DNA of 64,000 nt from Takakia lepidozioides (GCA_030704615.1 CM060733.1:2354001-2418000), one strand, 5' to 3'. Counted from the first letter of the stretch, positions 10,400 through 22,067 are shown. Notes: generated by a model from the sequence alone, not told the origin. Translations and numbers: made by a program.

Positions 10400-12838
10400 T
10401 CATTTCTTCTGTCTCCACCACTCCACCTTCACTTTCTTAAAATAAGGATCTTCCCTTTCTCGGATGACATCTGAAATTGCCATTCCCATCCAGACCGGGC
10501 ACGTCGTTGGGTCATGAGGGCGAACGAGCACAAAAAACCGTTTCTCAATATCCTTGAACGGATTCAAGGGTATCCTTGGATGCTCACACCTAGGGCCACA
10601 GTAAGGTTCTGGAACTTCATCCTCATCTTCCATATCTTCCAGTATCTGTGGCTGGATGCCATCCCTCCGATGGTTTGAGGACCAATTTGTTTTCAGCCAA
10701 AATCCCTCAAGAAGCTGAATACGATCCGGAATGTCCTGCATTGGCTTATCAAGTTCGGCGAGAATATTTCCCCAGTATTGGTCATATTGTTCCATCACAC
10801 CCCAGTAATGATCGTCAAGCAACATTCATTTGGTCCAAAAATCTCTGTATTTCTTAATACCATTTTTTATGAATGACTGTTTTTCTGAGGAGTCGTCCCC
10901 GACTCCCCATATCGGTCTTCTTGGAACGACATCTAGTTCTCCTTCAGGGAGATATGGAGTCCCATCAGGATTGGACTTCCACATCTTAACGCTGGAGTTT
11001 GTAGGAAGCCACTCCGAATCAGCAGCTGACTTCTTGTACTTTATAACGGGCCAGCCATCCGCATCCTTAAAAACTCGAAAGACGTGCATCTCTGAGATCC
11101 CCACCAAAGCCTCCTTTCCATCATGAATACAACCCTTAACAAACTTCTTGAAGTCGAGAACCTCCTGTGTGATTTGAGGAATGAATTGCATATCTTAGGA
11201 GATCATGAATGACCTCATCAAATCCGGAAGAATGTAGGTGCTGCGTTCCTTTAGCTTCTTCGAGAGATAGCTAAAAAATCCGTCAATATCCTCATGGGTG
11301 TGCCCGACCATGAGAAAACCAAGCTGGATCTCTTCAAAGACATCTTTGGCAGTGAGGAGGGATAGGAAAGCAAACATCCATCTGTTCTTATTGTCCTTGG
11401 AGGAGTTGTCCATCTACAAATAAAGTCGTCTAGGAAGTGGTCGAGCACCACGTTTATCGTGCGGCTTGCAGGGTTTCAGAGCCTCCAAACATCTCGATTT
11501 ACCTCTCATGAGCGTTTCAAAAAAATCATTTTGAACTTCAGTGTCGAAAATGTTCCTGGCCGGCATGTCGGCTTTTCCAGTTGACGCAGGCACCGAGCCA
11601 GCAACCCAATTGTGAAGTTTGAATTGTCTTTCCAGAACTCAAGAGAAAATTGAGCGTAAGCTCCATCTCCGTGTCCGTGCGTAACCATTCCTGTCAATGA
11701 GACAGGCAACTGACCCAATCCGGAGATCATCTTGTTCGTAGTCTGTAGCCTCGGAATAGCCGTTTTCCTATGATCCATATTATCATGAATAATACATAGG
11801 AACTCCTCCGGAACCATAACGGACTCATTCCTCCAGCTATGGTGCAGCCTTCTGCATGACTTTTGATGCCTCAAGTGCAAATCAAGCGCCCGCTTATGTG
11901 CGACCTGTTCGGAACTCCTCTTAATCGACTTCTTCATCAAGTCCTTGAACATCTCGCATTCTATGCACTTAGCAAAGGTGCTTCCTATTTTCCGAACCTC
12001 CACGTTAGGAAATATTCGATTCCGTATACGGCTTATAGCTAGCTGCGAGACCCCTTTCAAACCGAGCAGTGTGTTTGTCTGCACCCCAACTCCCCAACAA
12101 TGTCAACGTCCACTGGGCAGTGGAGGTTCTACAAAGTGGAAGAACAAGGAAGCATGATAGCATCAAAAAGAATAAAATCATCCACAGTATTTTGAAAAAC
12201 GAAAGGGGACAACGAATAAAAGTCACCTCGTTGGACTCCTCTCGAATTCTCTTCCAGTTCATTTCGGGTGGCAAAATTCTCAAAGTATCCCGACGTCCCT
12301 CTCCAATGCAACGTGTTTTGTGAGGCATAAGGTCAGTATTGGCATTGATAATGGACATAATGTTCCCCTCTGCCTGGAGTGTCCCTAGTCGCGGCCGCTT
12401 GACGCCACGATTTCCGTGGAAAGATGACAAACAGCCCTCTTTACTAAGCTTTTTGTACTTCATGTACGTTGACCTTCCAATTCCGTGTATTATCCACCAT
12501 GCTTTCTCACAAACATCAACACCTTCTATCGTAACATACCACCTGCGCGATGACCCATCCATAATGTGAAGTCGTTTTGAAACATTCAATCCAAGTTCTC
12601 TCCTCTCATCGAATGACGAACCCCAAAATGCAGTACGAATTGCCAAGGTTTTTCTCCAATCAAAATACTGGCAGCACTGAAGCTTGCAACAAGGTTTGCT
12701 GCTCACCGACCTCACTTCATCCAAAGTAAGATTTTTCTTGCATTTTTTTGAGTCCTCCATATTGGATGGATTTTTCTTCCTAGTAAAATGCTTGTATGTT
12801 GCTTTCAATACGCCTGTACCATGGTCGTCATTCTCCAT
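10400..12838 (-). pseudogene. RNase H-fold transposase-like gene of element A (DUF7869-type), decayed
   Basis: Exon 12838-12227 (ATG at 12838) encodes a Cys-rich N-terminal domain (KPCCKLQCCQYFDW), then VCEKAWWIIHGIGRSTYM and HGNRGVKRPRLG. An intron (12226-12079, GTGACT...TGCAG) joins in phase to TNTLLGLKG. The rest carries FAKCIECEMFKDL, an acidic site in IIHDNMDHRKTAIPR, LQMDNSSKDNKNRWMFAF with Q replaced by a stop, and LGFLMVGHTHEDIDGFFSYL, followed by an acidic C-terminus to a stop at 10400. This D...DN...H-D layout is the family I know from many eukaryotes as DUF7869, an RNase H-like, probably transposase-derived domain; the name is from memory. Three in-frame stops (near 11412, 11193 and 10827) and one frameshift (near 11555) disable it. 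All three stops are C-to-T changes of CAG, CAA and CGA. Confidence 0.75.
12105..12128. repeat. Palindrome family A, inside an intron
   Basis: AACGTCCACTG, GG, CAGTGGAGGTT. It lies within the 148-bp intron 12079-12226 of the transposase-like gene, 26 nt from the 3' splice site. Confidence 0.9.
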
Positions 12839-12926
12839 GTCACTGCATGATCATAGGAAATTTTCGAGATCAACGGAGAGTATCCGGCCATTTTCAAGAA
12901 GTCTTGTTTTTGTTAACTTCACAATC

Positions 12927-13480
12927 GACAAGACTCTCCAAAGATTGTTCTGGTGACCAGAACCCCAACATCGTCCTCTCCAAATTTGTCATTTGGAATG
13001 ATCTCGTTAGGAATGCATGCCTGAATTCGGCCTTCGAACAGGCCGTTTCCGTCCTCCCCAAGAAGAAGACACTGCAAGTTTCTCCAACATTCTCTCCCCA
13101 GACCTGCAGACAGATCCCCCCTAGTTTCACCGTTGGACGGAATATCATTGTTTTCAGTGCTTTATCCTTGATAATCACTACCTTCTGTGATGGAATGACA
13201 TCCTGGGTTTCTCAGGGATGATGAATCCACAGTTTCATGCGTGCGAACACAGGACACGTCCCACACAATTGGAGTCCTAATCGCCTCCTTCAATGTGTCA
13301 GCATCCATGTGTCGATAAGGTAGAGGACAGGAGCCGAATGCGTCATCACAAAAGATCGGGGTAACTGAAATGGTGGACGAACACAAGTGGTGTCCGTGGC
13401 AAGTTCCATCCCCAGAAACATTCAGGCAATCTCCTGAGGCAACAACTGAAGGAGATCCAGGAAGCGACAGAAACACCCTT
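12927..13480 (-). other. Possible upstream coding exons of the transposase-like gene
   Basis: One - frame between about 13155 and 12927 reads LQCLLLGEDGNGLFEGRIQA and PNEIIPNDKFGEDDVGVLV, which looks like real protein. A second frame runs 13476-13162 (SVVASGDCLNVSGDGTCHGH). I recognise no family. They could be 5' exons of the 12838 gene or a separate small gene. Splice sites joining them were not resolved. Confidence 0.35.
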
Positions 13481-13508
13481 TGGCCTACTTGGAACCCATG
13501 AATTTAAT

Positions 13509-13532
13509 AACCTCCACTGGGCAGTGGAGGTC
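13509..13532. repeat. Palindrome family A
   Basis: AACCTCCACTG, GG, CAGTGGAGGTC. Only the last base departs from perfect symmetry. Confidence 0.9.
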
Positions 13533-13775
13533 CAGTAAAATCCTATTACTGGACTGAAGATTAACTGAAGGAAAGAAAGTCTTGCCACCGAAAGGAGAAA
13601 CTTTAAGTATAATTTTTTCGACTATTTTGAATGAGAAAACAATATGGATTGAAAAAATAAAGTCAATGTTTGGATCTACACTGGGACTGATAAAAAACAA
13701 TTGGAATTAAATTGGAGTATGAGGGCGGAGTAAAGACTACATCTATCAGAACTGTCAGATGAAGTCACAAATGCC

Positions 13776-13799
13776 AACCTCCACTGGGCAGTGGAGGTT
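13776..13799. repeat. Palindrome family A, perfect copy
   Basis: AACCTCCACTG, GG, CAGTGGAGGTT: perfect 11-bp arms. Confidence 0.95.
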
Positions 13800-13900
13800 G
13801 GATGATATCTGTTGATGAAATCAACCACATGGATGAACAATGGATAATGAAGAAGCCCTATGTAGATGAAAAAGTGATTCTATGGATGGATGAATAATAA

Positions 13901-13924
13901 TGTGGCGACTGACCAGTGGAGGTT
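13901..13924. repeat. Palindrome family A, half copy
   Basis: The right arm CAGTGGAGGTT (13914-13924) is intact. The left arm has decayed apart from GACTG. Confidence 0.6.
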
Positions 13925-16411
13925 TGGGAGTAACTTTAGACAAACAAAAGTAAGTTTAGCTGGTGCACATGGAGAGTACACAAAAAATTGAGTATCATAC
14001 TATCCTACGTGAGAAATGTGCAGTTGACACCTGAGACTAAGGAAGCAGGGAGAGACTCAGAGGCTGCTTCAGAAGTACCCTATGGGCAGAGTGGTGCAGG
14101 ACAGGCAAAGAGGTACACGTTGTCCAGAGGTGCAGGATGTCCAAAGAGGTGCGTGAGAGAAAAGAAGCAAGTGAGAGGTTCAAAGTGGGAAGTTGGTGTT
14201 GTGTGGATTCGGACGTTATATAGAGGTGACATGTAACTTTCATCTTTTAATCGCTCCAATGGCAGTGTGGTATGCTTTCTCTCCCGGATCGATTGTGGCC
14301 ACCGTGGATTAAGGCGGAATTGAACGGCTTATTTCAACTCGCGAAATCTCGGCTTCATTGAAAGTGTGCACAATTTTCCATTTATTGACAGCAGCCATTG
14401 TCACATTAATTATGGAACAAACGATAACGGCCGCGATCAGACTGAATTCTATCGTACTTGTACGTTAGTAGGACTACAAGTCTGGCATCATTATCGTGCG
14501 GCTCTGACAGCAGACTCTGGAATAAGCGTGAAGGATGTCGATTCTGACAAGTGGCCTGGAGAAATGAGGTCAGGCGGCTAATCGCCACAACTAATTCGGG
14601 ACTGCACATTAACAATCGATCATTATAATTAGCTGGGATGAATCCGGAGGTGAACCATAAAGCACTTTGAGATTGTTCTGTTTATATTTATCGTGCTTTT
14701 ACAGTGAATAAAACACTTGGGCGGGGCGGGGCATTACATGCCGGCGCATTGCATTGGACAGCGAGGGCGGTGCATTACAGGTGTGTGGAATGCTCTGTCG
14801 TGCCTTGCTTGCTTGCACATGTTTAATGTAGGGATGGACCCCTCGTGTCGGGTATCCCTCGATAAATGGGCAGTCCCTATGGTGGCTCTGGACCTTAAAT
14901 CGAGGAATGCTCAACACGAGGGGCCATCTACTATCCTTAAAGCCGTATGTTGTCAGGGAATATTGACGCCTGGCGGCTAACAGCCGAAAGTAATTGTGGA
15001 CGGCTCAATATAAGACAATGATTATACAGTGTGACGAATCCGTAGGTACAGCATTGTGTCCTCTGGCAGATTGAGTTCGAAACGACTGCCTAGGCGTGTC
15101 ACGTGGGTGGTTACATGTGCGTTTGGGGCGTGGGTTAAGGTTTGTTGGCTTCGAATCTATTTTAAGATTTTTGTAAGCGTGAGGGTTGCAGAGTCTGACC
15201 AATGGCGTCATTACAATCATTTCGTCCTTTTTTCATTCGTCTATCCAGTCGTCTGTCCAAACGTGTGTGCATTCGTGGAACAAAAGTTGAACTAATTTCA
15301 TCTGTGTGGATTGACAGTATTAATGTTAGTTTGCGTGGATGGGGCAGAACATCCATTTGGGCCGCGCGACCGTTCGATTTTGGACGGAGGCGATGGTTCA
15401 GATCATCCTTGAAGGTCACTTATAAGGGGTGCGCTCTTTGAGCCCGGCCTTTGGGCTTCCCATTTTCTACGCGTAAGCGCTGCGCGAGTGAGAGCTTAAC
15501 AGTTGAGAGAGGAGAGCATGAAAGAGAAGAGTTTTGGAGCTTGTTTTGCAGCGACTGGACACTGGAGCGTGGAGAGAAAGAGCAGACTTGGCCGAGTGCA
15601 GAGAGAGGAGAGAGTGAAAGGTGAAAGAGTGAAATAGGCGAAATTTGAAGAGCGGGGAGGAGAGACCGGACAGTGGCGAGTGGAGATTGCCGAGTGTAGA
15701 GGCGAGAGCACAGTGCAATTACCGGCAGGCGGAGGTGCGGAAGAGAGTATCAAACGAAGGACTGTGGTTGCAGGGGCACCAAAATGGACGGCACAAGCAG
15801 GTACCATTCTCTGCTGCACTGCACTGTCTTCAGTGCTTCAGTCCGTGCTTTAGTGCACATTAGGTTTCTGTTTCATTATTTGCTTCGTTGTTTGCTTCAA
15901 TGCTGTTTCATTCTCTGTCAATTCATTTCACTCCTGCTCCATTCTGTGCTTCAGTGCATTCCTGCGTCATTGCTTCACTGTTGTTTTTCAATTCAACGAT
16001 GGTTTGTAGGGTGGTTTTGTGTGCAATTGGGTTTGTGTGTGCTTGTTCTGGTCGATTAGGGTAATGGTTTAGGGTTGCGGGAGATTACCGTGCTGGTTGT
16101 ATTGCTTGTTTTGTTCATTGTGGTGGTTTATTGAGGACAGTGGTTTCGGAAATGCTCGGATGTTTATTTCTCAACCGTTTTCTTGATCCCCAAATCCAGC
16201 GTTAGTTGATGCATTTCTTCCCATTCAAATTCGATTCTGAATGGAAATTTTTATTTCTTATCCAATTATGTCGAATTCGGCAATTCTGAAAAACCACGAT
16301 AGCCTAGTCTACTTGTATTCTACAGTAGACATATGCTAACAGTAGGCTTCGTGCAGGCCAGAGTAGAGTATTCGTAGACCCATGTCATGCACATGAGCAA
16401 CCAGAAACTGG
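13925..16411. promoter_or_regulatory. Divergent intergenic region of element A
   Basis: No convincing coding frame over 2.5 kb between the - strand transposase-like gene and the + strand cargo. Possible TATA elements are GTTATATAGAGG near 14216 and CTTATAAGGGG near 15418, the latter followed by a GA-rich transcribed-looking stretch. Two diverged copies of one sequence occur at about 14570-14650 (GCGGCTAATCGCC ... GATGAATCCGGAGG) and 14955-15050 (GGCGGCTAACAGCC ... GACGAATCCGTAGG). A divergent promoter is my inference from gene orientation. Confidence 0.4.
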
Positions 16412-16435
16412 AACCTCCACTGCCCAGTGGAGGTT
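16412..16435. repeat. Palindrome family A, perfect copy
   Basis: AACCTCCACTG, CC, CAGTGGAGGTT. Lies upstream of the ATG at 16691. Confidence 0.95.
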
Positions 16436-16613
16436 CGCGTGAATTCTGTATGCGGAAGCTGAAAGGCATTTTTTTAAAGTAAGGATGAAATCGGATAATT
16501 ACGGAAAATTTGAAATCAGTTTGAGACGATGTGGGAACGAGTGATGGAATCATATGTGTAACATTGTAAGTGTGACACATACTTTCCAACGAGACTGGGA
16601 TACGATAATTGGG

Positions 16614-16637
16614 AACCTCCACTACCCAGTGGAGGTT
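16614..16637. repeat. Palindrome family A
   Basis: AACCTCCACTA, CC, CAGTGGAGGTT: one arm mismatch. It is 54 bp upstream of the ATG at 16691. Confidence 0.95.
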
Positions 16638-16690
16638 CGATATTTCTTTGGGTCAGCCAGTTACACACTCTGATTAGTTTTTGTGTCAGA

Positions 16691-17428
16691 ATGAGAAAGA
16701 GGAACGAGGGTGGGGAACCAGTGTCTGACGATGAGTACAAGACAGCCAGATTAAATTGGAGCAAGAGACGGTGTTTGGTAGACGTGAAGGAAGCGGACCG
16801 TCCAGATCAAAAACATGGTGTTTCGGAACCAGATGAAAAATCCAGTTGGGGGTCTACCGAGCCGAACAAAGTGTCTATCAATGACGAAAATGTGACTGTA
16901 GAATCCCCGCGGAATGCATCCGAATCTCCGAACAATACACCTGAAGTCATCTGTAAGGATACCCTGGCGGAAATAAGAGAAAGCGTTCATGTAAACAATG
17001 ATATCAACGGATCTCCTGCCTACTCCCAAGATTATCCGACATACACCCCTTCAGACTATTCCCCAGACACATTGGCGGCGATACGAGTGACCGTTTTTGG
17101 ATATCCAGCATCTCCGGGTTACTCGCCAGCATCTCCTGAATCCACATCAGGATCTGAAGGATATTATCCTCCAAACTTCCTCCTGGACACTGAAACGAGC
17201 GGGGGAGTCCTGGAACTACTGGACGTCTCCGGATCTCCAGGGTACTTCCCTACGTTTCCTGATAGTATCATCGGATCCCCAAAATATACCCCTCCAAACT
17301 ATTCGCCTGATACACTCACAGAGATACGGCCACAAATATCTCCAATCAATCCCGGGATGCAATCTGGTGGTGTAGGATGTCTTCTGTTACAACCAAACAC
17401 AAATTCATTAGATAATCAAATAACATGA
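16691..17428 (+). CDS. Cargo protein with RNA polymerase II CTD-like Tyr-Ser-Pro repeats
   Basis: The frame of 245 codons begins MRKRNEGGEPVSDDEYKTAR. Its C-terminal half is low-complexity and rich in Y, S, P, D: SPAYSQDYPTYTP, SDYSPDTL, GYPASPGYSPASPES, SGSPGYFPTFPDS, SPKYTPPNYSPDTL. The spacing of Tyr-Ser-Pro and Ser-Pro pairs recalls the heptad (YSPTSPS) tail of RNA polymerase II. Three copies of a longer unit ending DTL.EIR can be seen. No folded domain is recognised. The stop at 17428 may be used, or a donor such as GTAGGATGT near 17372 may splice to the next exon at 17769. Whether it mimics a CTD is inference, but three CTD-phosphatase-like frames lie 5-9 kb downstream in the same element. 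Confidence 0.55.
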   Translation: MRKRNEGGEPVSDDEYKTARLNWSKRRCLVDVKEADRPDQKHGVSEPDEKSSWGSTEPNKVSINDENVTVESPRNASESPNNTPEVICKDTLAEIRESVHVNNDINGSPAYSQDYPTYTPSDYSPDTLAAIRVTVFGYPASPGYSPASPESTSGSEGYYPPNFLLDTETSGGVLELLDVSGSPGYFPTFPDSIIGSPKYTPPNYSPDTLTEIRPQISPINPGMQSGGVGCLLLQPNTNSLDNQIT

Positions 17429-17463
17429 TCTCTCTTACTAGCATCCATCATTCCAGAAATGAG

Positions 17464-17487
17464 AACCTCCACTGGACAGTGGAGGTT
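17464..17487. repeat. Palindrome family A, perfect arms
   Basis: AACCTCCACTG, GA, CAGTGGAGGTT. It lies between the CTD-like frame and the acceptor at 17768, so probably in an intron or spacer. Confidence 0.95.
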
Positions 17488-17768
17488 CGTATGTACAAGT
17501 CTTTCTACATGAAATGGGAAATCCTCCATATTTTACAGATGTTGAAGAAAAAAACTTTAATGAAAATGAGGCTCAGGAGCCATTGAGTACATCATCCTGA
17601 ACAGGACTAATCTACAATAGAAATCTTCGAACCTAATTCGTCCAAAATATACTAAGGAACTTCTCGCACTATATTCAGACGATTCTAGATTATATAACCA
17701 AGAACTATATAATGCTCCATCGTGCCTGTCGGTACACCTCCTGATCACAAACTGTCTTTTCATTTCAG

Positions 17769-19869
17769 AAGTCTTGGAGTAATAACAGACTTAAAATACG
17801 CAGAAGCTCTCGATATAGAGCTTGAATCTGAAAAGGAAAACCCGATGTTGATTTTGTTCCTGCATAAGGATGCGAGAACCCCCAGGACGTTTGGTTTCAA
17901 AGTGGAGGTGGGTCGTTTGAACAAGTCGTTGATGAGTAAATGTGTTGCACTGGGTTTTAGATTTCCAGACGAGGGCTCAGTATTTACAGACGTAGGTTTG
18001 TCGAGGACCTGGAGTATTTTTCTGGATCTTCTGCACGCAATGGGGAACGACATTCGCAAGCACTACAAAGAAGCATCAAAGCCGAAGAAGGGAAAACGCA
18101 AGTCGTCGACAGCCGGCAATGATAACAATGAGGCCGGGACTTCCGCAGGAAAGAAGAAACAGAAGGAGGATCAGGATCCAGCATTGATGTCAGATAACAA
18201 GAGACCTAAAGCTGGGGAGATTTTTGACAAGGAAAAATGCGAGAAGATGGAGGAGAGGCTCACGAAGGAATACAATGATGTATTTCCATTCGGATTCGAG
18301 AGTACCTTCCTTGTGAAGGTTTCCATGATGGAACTAGCTCCAAGAAGCATGGTTTACAGGCCGTTAAATATCAAGCATAAGGACGAAGTGAAAGCGCGAC
18401 TCTTCCAACTTCATTTGTTCGACTCCAAACATCCGGTGTATCTTGCGCCAATCAACCCTTCCAATCCTGAGAAGATTGCTTCATCGTGACCGAAGCAATG
18501 GAAGGAGATGGACGTATCAAGGTTCTTCGTAATTGGTGGACAACACACCATCGTGGTAACAAAGGTAATGGACTTCATTTCCTCCCAGACCTCTCTTTTA
18601 ACGAACCTCCACTGGGCAGTGGAGGTTGGTGTTGAACTACAAAATTGGATATGTCCCCACACTTTCAACTTTCTCACCCATTTTACATTAACTGTAGCAG
18701 GAACTTCTCGAGGATCTTGCCGACAACGAACTAAAGGAATACTACCGGGAGTGGCTTGCGAAGATTGTATGGTCTACCGATGAACAAAGGCTCCTGAAGT
18801 TGTCAAAACTCCTCAACGATCCCAATAAGGCGCAAAAGTTTGATACAACAATGCCGGAGAAAGTTGCGCATGCGCAAATGTTATTCAACCTGAGGGGGAA
18901 GCCAAAGAAATACAACGATCACACCACAAAGTCCGAGACGAAACAATGGAAGGTATGCATTTATGGAATCAAAATCTACTATTCACATTCATTTTATGCT
19001 AAAGAATACTTCTGTTGTCGGAGTGACAACTAATTTATCCCTGAATGAATGTGCAGGAGTTCATGTTTGCCTGTCATTTGATACTAGAAATGGGTAGCAT
19101 TAAGGAGGCAATGGTCCTGGTACTTTGCGACGACGACGTTTGGAAGATCTGGGAAGATGTTTTCAAAAACTGGGAGCAGGGAAAGCTACTCGACCCGCTT
19201 GGGATACAGTACAAGGGTGAACAGCAACAGCTCACGAAATCTGCTATCGCAAAGCTGCAAGGGTTGAATAGATGGCAGCTGATAAAAGTTGCGCAGAAAA
19301 TCTTGGACCTGAAATTGACCATTCGAGATTACAAAGGTCAAGACAAATCAATTCAAGGCATGAACAAGTACATAGATGACATGAAAATGCGCCGGTTTAT
19401 TGTCGACAATGTGATGGAAGTGTTGGGGTGGCCTCGGAGGAACAAACAGTGCACGGAACCGTACACTAAGGACGAGTGGCGTGAAGTGAAGAGAAAATAC
19501 CACTTCAATAAGGCAGAGTTCTCAACATTAAAAGACAAACTGGGGACGGATTACATCCAAAGCAAGATCAAGATGAACATGGAGACAAAACCACTCACGG
19601 CCGCTTTTGTTAAGTACGTCTCCTCCATCAAGAAAGCTTATGAGGATAGAGAGGATGCCATGGCGATTATTTCAGCGAGTTTCAAGACTCATTACGCTAT
19701 CATGGGTGAAGAAACAAAATTCGCCGATGCCAAGTCCCGTTTGCGACTCGCACCGAAGAAACGGTTTGACAACATAGCGATGGTGTTCGTCAATACAGTT
19801 TTTGAAGACAACTCTATCGTATTTGAGTCCAACGATTATGTGAACATACTGGAGGCCTTTGTGGCTTAG
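17769..19869 (+). pseudogene. ParB/DGQHR-like cargo protein, one nonsense mutation
   Basis: Exons 17769-18564, 18701-18952 and 19057-19869 join in phase across two GT-AG introns (136 and 104 bp). The first exon has a Lys-rich linker (KPKKGKRKSSTAGN) and then a segment resembling the N-terminus of ParB/sulfiredoxin-fold proteins: MVYRPLNIKHKDEVKARLFQ, ..., FFVIGGQHTIVVTKELLEDL, where GGQHT occupies the place of the GxxR/DGQHR turn. The last exon is a largely helical domain of about 270 residues ending NDYVNILEAFVA that I do not recognise. A TGA at 18487-18489 interrupts the first exon in the sequence IASS-stop-PKQW. Restoring C gives CGA, so this is another C-to-T change. The family assignment is tentative. 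Confidence 0.5.
18604..18627. repeat. Palindrome family A, inside an intron
   Basis: AACCTCCACTG, GG, CAGTGGAGGTT: perfect. It sits in the 136-bp intron 18565-18700, 39 nt from the 5' splice site. The next intron of the same gene (18953-19056) has no copy. Confidence 0.97.
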
Positions 19870-20580
19870 AAAATGAACACGAGTGCTTTTGTTTTCTTCT
19901 CGATGCAACCGTCCTCGGCCAATCTGGTCTCCTACATCCAAAATGGTCCTGGAAGAACATCGTATCTTGTCCGTCAGGGTTTTTATGTTCCGGGAGAGTA
20001 TGAAAATATTTACAAAAACAACACGATAATGTAATTGAATTTAAATTAATTTTAAGCCAATAAATAGGTTTGCACTGCCTTTCATTGGGGGTTTCTGGCA
20101 CGTATCGATTTTGTTTTTGGCTCAATTTTGTTCTGCGGCTTCCAGCATCCCACCACTACTCCCCCGCCAAAATTCGGACCAATAAAAAATGCCCCCAAAA
20201 AAAAGTGTTCTCTTCGCTCACTATTGCATAACTCTCTATGAGGAGTGCATGAAGTTGAACACAAATCAAGTTTGGAGTGCAAAACTGTGGTTTTGGGTCC
20301 AAATGAATTATGTTCGCTCCCAAATTGGGCACGCACGTTGCATATGGCTACATTACACGCCCCATTCAAAAACCGAATGAAAAAAAATCGTGAGCACGCG
20401 AAACACAGTCCAACAGGTCCCAAAGCAATAGCAGATCTCGGACTGTACTGTGTCTGGACTATGTTTTTGCAGCGACACTTGAGGAGATGAAGAATCCGGA
20501 TGAGCACATCTCTACCGTACTGTTAATCGAGCCAATACAGCCGATTCTGGAAGGGCCCTCTGAGAAGCCATCAGCTTTTG
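19870..20580. other. Spacer within element A
   Basis: No convincing coding frame. A polyadenylation-like AATAAA occurs at about 20060 after the preceding gene. Coding of the next gene may begin near 20485 (EEMKNPDEHISTVLLIEPI), so the 3' part may be exon. Confidence 0.35.
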
Positions 20581-20599
20581 AAGAAGAGTGCAGGACTTA

Positions 20600-21980
20600 A
20601 AATCATGAGCTACGAGCTGACACATACGACTATTTGGCCTCCATGTTTTGTCGAGACGGGATGTCCGCTGTCAACATCTTCGGAGGCGTGATGTTGACGT
20701 ACGCCCTTCATGTAAGTGTAAAACCTTTTTGCATTTTAAATACGAATTTTACATTTTTGATCGAACACGTCCTCTATTTTACTGACTGGGTTTATCTGCA
20801 GGCAAGAAACATTCAAGTGTTTGACATCAACCACTCAACCAAGAAAAAGTTTTGCAAAGGAAAAGTTGAAGCGAATTTTAAGAAGCTTCAAATTGAGAAT
20901 GACAATGTTGCTGAAGAGGTTGACGGCGGAGACGATGATGAGGATGAGGAGGAGGAAGATGAAGACTTGGAAGAAGGAGGCGGACATTCCGAACACGTAG
21001 AGGAGGACGAGGGCATCGATGGTAACGGGGACAACGAGGGCCACGATGGTGACAAATGCAGACCATTGGGAGGCTGGACACCTAGATGTGATTCAGGACT
21101 TCAGAACTCAGTCACAGGATGGTATTGAGAACATCACCCAAGACGTTGCGGTCCACAATGTCGTGATTCTGGATGGGGATTCGTCAAGTTCAAGCGAGAG
21201 AACTAAGAGTAATCCTGCTTCACCATCAAGGGGTGCGGAGGCGAGCTCAATCGAGGTGCGCAACAATTTTATTGGGAGTGCAGACGACTGGTTCAAACCT
21301 GTAGAAGGGGACGAGCCGGTGCCAATGTCCCCGTCTCCCGCGAAAGAGATGGTAGAGAGAGCGAGGACAAAGAGCCCGTGTCCCACAAAAGATAGCGGAC
21401 ACAGAGGGAGGACTAAAAGCCCGTCCCTCGCAAAAATGGACAGTGGTGACAGAGCCAGGACTAAAAGCCCGTCTCCAAGAAAAAACAGCGGAGGCAGAGG
21501 CCAAACTCAGAGCCCAACTCGCTCTCAAAGTGTCTCCCAACATGTCAATTTGGATGTAGGTAACGAATGACACCTGGAGATTTATGGTGTCTTTAAGCAT
21601 TATAAATGGAACAAATTGTGTGTATTGCATCTGCTTGTGTTCTGGTTGTGTTTTTGGCAATACCTGATCTGTATCTTAATATTTTCCACCTTCTTGAAAT
21701 TTACATGTGACTGACGGTAAGAAAACTCGTATAGATCCATGAACGGAAACTGGAGGAAATCACACAAACTCGGACAGAATCCATCGCGACTCAAACAGTG
21801 AAGAGGCAGGTGGACTTAACAATAAGGGCCAGCTCAACTGATCCGGTCAAACAAACAACCTCCACTGCCCAGTCGACGTTGCGAGATGGAGGAGATGAGC
21901 TGGAGATGGTTGTTGCTCACCGCGAAGGAAAAGAGAGCAAGCAGCAACATCAGCAAATTCGGAACCCCTCCCCGAAACGG
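20600..21980 (+). CDS. Acidic and RS/SP-rich cargo protein (may be 5' part of next gene)
   Basis: Coding begins by about 20600 (DTYDYLASMFCRDGMSAVNI), crosses an intron at 20712-20801 (GTAAGT...CTGCAG), and continues ARNIQVFDINHSTKKKFCK into a very acidic run (DDDEDEEEEDEDLEEGG). Near 21060 the frame must change to continue as NADHWEAGHLDVIQDF and then repeated units of the form RTKSPSPxK (four copies between 21350 and 21520). Another intron probably ends at 21735. The following exon runs to 21980, where a GTATAC donor leads to the phosphatase-like exon at 22068. The frame change could be a real indel or an unrecognised intron. The acidic plus SP/RS composition is typical of nuclear RNA- or chromatin-associated proteins, but no function is assigned. 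Confidence 0.45.
21857..21880. repeat. Palindrome family A, within an open exon
   Basis: AACCTCCACTG, CC, CAGTCGACGTT. It stays in frame and would be translated as TTSTAQSTL, unlike the other copies, which avoid exons. Confidence 0.9.
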
Positions 21981-22067
21981 GTATACACCTCATAACCATC
22001 TTAGCTATGTTCTTCTTTGTCCTTCTTCTAGTTTTCAAAATAAATTAATTGTTCTGTTATTCCACAG

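Noticed and set aside
15784-16059. 91-codon hydrophobic Leu/Cys/Phe-rich frame as a membrane protein
   Set aside because: It consists of imperfect TTCA/CTGCTTCA-type low-complexity repeats and lies in a probable 5' untranslated region.
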